Origin: an uncultured Pirellulaceae bacterium
GTDB lineage: Bacteria > Planctomycetota > Planctomycetia > Pirellulales > Pirellulaceae
NCBI GenBank assembly: GCA_934278005.1
Contig: CAKQWG010000181.1
Coordinates: forward strand, 1-6,044
Direction of reading: 5' to 3'
DNA length: 6,044 nt
Below the pieces are notes generated by a model that made no database searches, was not told the DNA's origin, and saw nothing but the letters and a program-made list of their open reading frames with translations. A program made the translations under genes and the position numbers. Shown here piece by piece: positions 5,776 to 6,044 of this stretch (positions within the stretch are counted from its first letter, which is position 1; each line of letters begins with the position of its first letter).

Positions 5776-5800
5776 TCGCCCAGTGTCGTTGAGTGCCGTC

Positions 5801-5812
5801 GCCTGCGCAGGC
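5801..5812. terminator. 12-bp palindrome GCCTGCGCAGGC, weak terminator candidate
   Basis: The perfect palindrome lies 25 bp after the sialidase-like stop codon. Flanking GTC and GAC could extend it with a bulge. The following sequence has only a short TTTT at 5825-5828, so an intrinsic terminator is possible but weak; the tight palindrome leaves little room for a loop. Confidence 0.25.
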
Positions 5813-5875
5813 CGCGACTATCGATTTTGCTGGAGCGATGCGGTGCAATAAAGCCTTGCGCGCTGGGCCAAGTGC

Positions 5876-5909
5876 CCTGTGCAACTGCGGCCTGCTGCGG
5901 CTCGGCGTT
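5876..5909 (-). repeat. 34-bp GC-rich repeat, right (inverted) copy
   Basis: On the minus strand it starts AACGCCGAGCCGCAGCAGG and ends TGCACAGG. It matches the left copy at 3727-3760 at 31 of 34 positions, in opposite orientation. It begins 100 bp after the stop codon of the sialidase-like gene, so the pair brackets that gene. Confidence 0.8.
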
Positions 5910-6044
5910 AAGGGACGACTCAACAATAACTTCCCAGTTCGTTGGAGTGGAGTTTGGGAACAACGGTTAGAAAATGCTTGGTAAAAGATAGGGCGTCTTC
6001 CGGGGCTCGCAGTACCGACCCATTCCCATAAACGAATTCGGCAG

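Larger units (their letters stand above)
5776..6044. other. Intergenic region downstream of the sialidase-like gene to window end
   Basis: No supported gene is seen on either strand in these 269 bp. The region holds a 12-bp perfect palindrome close to the stop codon and the inverted copy of the 34-bp repeat. The last 130 bp have no recognisable structure. Confidence 0.5.

Noticed and set aside
5573..5984. Several minus- and plus-strand open frames of 60-120 codons around the 3' end of the sialidase-like gene
   Set aside because: They overlap the real gene in other frames or run through the repeat, contradict each other, and show no domain or ribosome site.
6031..6044. GAATTCGGCA near the end, resembling a cloning adaptor
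   Set aside because: Only ten bases match and the remainder differs; it reads as ordinary genomic sequence with an EcoRI site.
1..6044. CRISPR arrays, tRNA or rRNA genes, transposase genes
   Set aside because: No regularly spaced repeats, cloverleaf or CCA-type ends, rRNA-like stretches or transposase motifs were seen on either strand.

Overview
The window looks like a stretch of moderately GC-rich bacterial chromosome. A planctomycete (Pirellula/Rhodopirellula-like) is the best guess. This is inferred from the large secreted sialidase-like protein with a HEAT-repeat front half, the loosely packed single-gene layout, and the weak or absent Shine-Dalgarno sites at several starts. No rRNA or other taxonomic marker is present, so the assignment is tentative.

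Layout: the left 3.4 kb carries four genes, all on the minus strand. Reading in their transcription direction from about 3.4 kb leftward, they are a RimJ/RimL-type GNAT acetyltransferase (2836-3426), an aldo/keto reductase of the AKR9-like kind (1731-2684), a zinc-free NADP-dependent MDR reductase of the PTGR/curcumin-reductase type (485-1507), and the N-terminal 142 residues of a HlyD/YbhG-type membrane fusion protein that runs off the left edge (1-428). Spacers are 151, 223 and 56 bp, so only the last pair is close enough to suggest co-transcription. The two reductases plus an efflux adaptor fit a loose theme of reactive-carbonyl or xenobiotic handling, but this is inference from family membership.

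The right half holds one large plus-strand gene (3829-5775): a 648-residue exported protein with a signal peptide, about eight HEAT-like repeats and a C-terminal BNR/sialidase-like beta-propeller with four clear Asp boxes. It is divergent from the acetyltransferase across a 402-bp intergenic region, the most structured non-coding DNA in the window. That region contains a minus-strand -10 box, a 59-nt stretch without C on the plus strand, a 42-nt hairpin with a 16-bp stem interrupted by one G-G mismatch, one copy of a 34-bp repeat, and a small palindrome just before the sialidase start.

The most notable unexplained signal is the 34-bp repeat. The copy at 3727-3760 recurs in inverted orientation at 5876-5909 (31 of 34 identical), so the two copies bracket the sialidase gene. 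The arms of the nearby hairpin start with a related AACGC(A/C)GAG motif, so several copies of one GC-rich repeat family appear to surround this gene. Nothing in the window is a convincing new multi-gene defence or biosynthetic system.
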